This document shows, piece by piece, positions 5,535-6,139 of a stretch of DNA of 6,139 bases (positions are counted from its first letter, which is position 1; each line of letters begins with the position of its first letter). Below the pieces are notes generated by a model. That model was not told the origin of the DNA. It did no database searches and saw only the letters and a program-made list of their open reading frames with translations. Origin of the DNA: Hyphomicrobiales bacterium (GTDB lineage Bacteria; Pseudomonadota; Alphaproteobacteria; Rhizobiales; Xanthobacteraceae); contig PLTE01000257.1 in NCBI GenBank assembly GCA_003164375.1, positions 1 through 6,139 on the forward strand, read 5' to 3'. Both the position numbers and the translations under genes were made by a program.

Positions 5535-6139
5535 TTACGCCGAGCGGGCGAGCGCGCCGTCGATCATGCCGACCGTGTTCTCAATGCCATAGGCCGCGAC
5601 GAAAGAGCCAAAGCGCGGGCCCTTCTCCTGGCCGAGCAGCACCTGATAGAGCATGTTGAACCAATCGAGCGCCACGCCAGGCTTGCCGTCCTTGGCCTTT
5701 TTCTTCTGATCGAGAAACGGCTCGCGCCGGCCGACCTCGTAGACCACGTCTTGGATGGCCTCGGCCGTGGCATCCGCCGGCAATTGCGACAAGGCATCGC
5801 GCAGATCGGATAGCGCCGCACGTTCGGCCGCACTCGGCTCACGGAACTTCTTCGTCGGCGCGACGAAGTCGCGATAATAGTTGATCGCAAAGTCGACAAG
5901 CGCTGCAAGCTTGGGGTGCGTTGGCGGGGTCACTCCCGGACGGTAGCGGCCGATGAAGCCCCACAGCGTTTCGGCGTTCTCCGCATTCGAAGACGACACC
6001 AGCGTTAACAGGAGCTGGAACGTGACCGGCATGTCGGGCTTCGGCGGATTGCCGGAATGGATGTGCCAGACCGGATTGCCGAGCCGCTCCTTCCATTCCT
6101 GGCGCGGGTAGGTCTCGAGGAAGCCGAGATAGTCGTCGA
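5535..6139 (-). CDS. lysK: Lysine--tRNA ligase, class I, C-terminal part (5' end outside window)
   Basis: The reading frame is open from the window edge to the TAA at 5535-5537, giving 200 codons of the C-terminal part of a class I (archaeal-type) lysyl-tRNA synthetase, which charges tRNA-Lys with lysine in the cytosol. The first in-window Met (codon 36) is internal, because the frame upstream reads clear family sequence, including LGFLETYP, NPVWHIHSGNPPKPD and then VTFQLLL. Further family signatures are SSSNAENAETLWGF and, near the end, WFNMLYQVLLGQEKGPRFGSF. These are the alpha-helical anticodon-binding regions; the catalytic HIGH and KMSKS motifs would be upstream, outside the window, and cannot be assessed. 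Most alphaproteobacteria use this class I enzyme rather than class II LysS. It is convergent with the S24 regulator with no bases between the stop codons. Confidence 0.95.
   Translation of the reverse strand, partial: DDYLGFLETYPRQEWKERLGNPVWHIHSGNPPKPDMPVTFQLLLTLVSSSNAENAETLWGFIGRYRPGVTPPTHPKLAALVDFAINYYRDFVAPTKKFREPSAAERAALSDLRDALSQLPADATAEAIQDVVYEVGRREPFLDQKKKAKDGKPGVALDWFNMLYQVLLGQEKGPRFGSFVAAYGIENTVGMIDGALARSA

Overview
The window is a compact, GC-rich stretch of chromosome. It looks alphaproteobacterial, most likely Hyphomicrobiales (a Bradyrhizobium/Rhodopseudomonas-like relative). I infer this from the codon use, the protein sequences, a class I (archaeal-type) lysyl-tRNA synthetase, and the order DUF952 - pyrD / S24-type regulator / lysK, which I associate with that order. 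I could not check this against a database. No mobile element, CRISPR array, rRNA or tRNA is visible. Almost every base is coding; the only gaps over 50 bases are the two divergent control regions at 2490-2613 and 4828-4901.

Layout. (1) 1-1310, +: the 3' part of an FAD/NAD(P)H oxidoreductase of the thioredoxin-reductase-like type that usually carries an N-terminal cyclic-nucleotide-binding domain; its front end lies outside the window. (2) 1279-2489, -: a two-gene unit, gloB (glyoxalase II) followed by a DUF985-type cupin, joined by a TTGA stop/start overlap; the cupin tail overlaps the oxidoreductase tail by 32 bases. (3) 2614-3351, +: a SAM-methyltransferase-like protein divergent from gloB, with no ribosome site but a good extended -10 element placed for a leaderless transcript. 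(4) 3368-4827, -: DUF952 followed by pyrD (quinone-dependent dihydroorotate dehydrogenase), joined by a GTGA overlap; pyrD converges on the methyltransferase across a 16-base gap holding a small hairpin. (5) 4902-5534, +: a LexA/CI-like S24 autoproteolytic regulator, divergent from DUF952, with a clear sigma70-type promoter and an imperfect palindrome over its -10 and start region. (6) 5535-6139, -: the C-terminal 200 codons of lysK, whose stop codon directly abuts that of the regulator.

The genes do not form one pathway. They cover thiol/redox and methylglyoxal detoxification (oxidoreductase, GloB), pyrimidine synthesis (PyrD), translation (LysK) and several poorly characterised conserved proteins. 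I see no strong sign of a new multi-gene system. The points most worth checking are the likely autoregulatory site of the S24 regulator, the missing CxxC in the thioredoxin-reductase-like protein, the degenerate SAM motif in the methyltransferase-like protein, and the tight coupling of DUF952 to pyrD.
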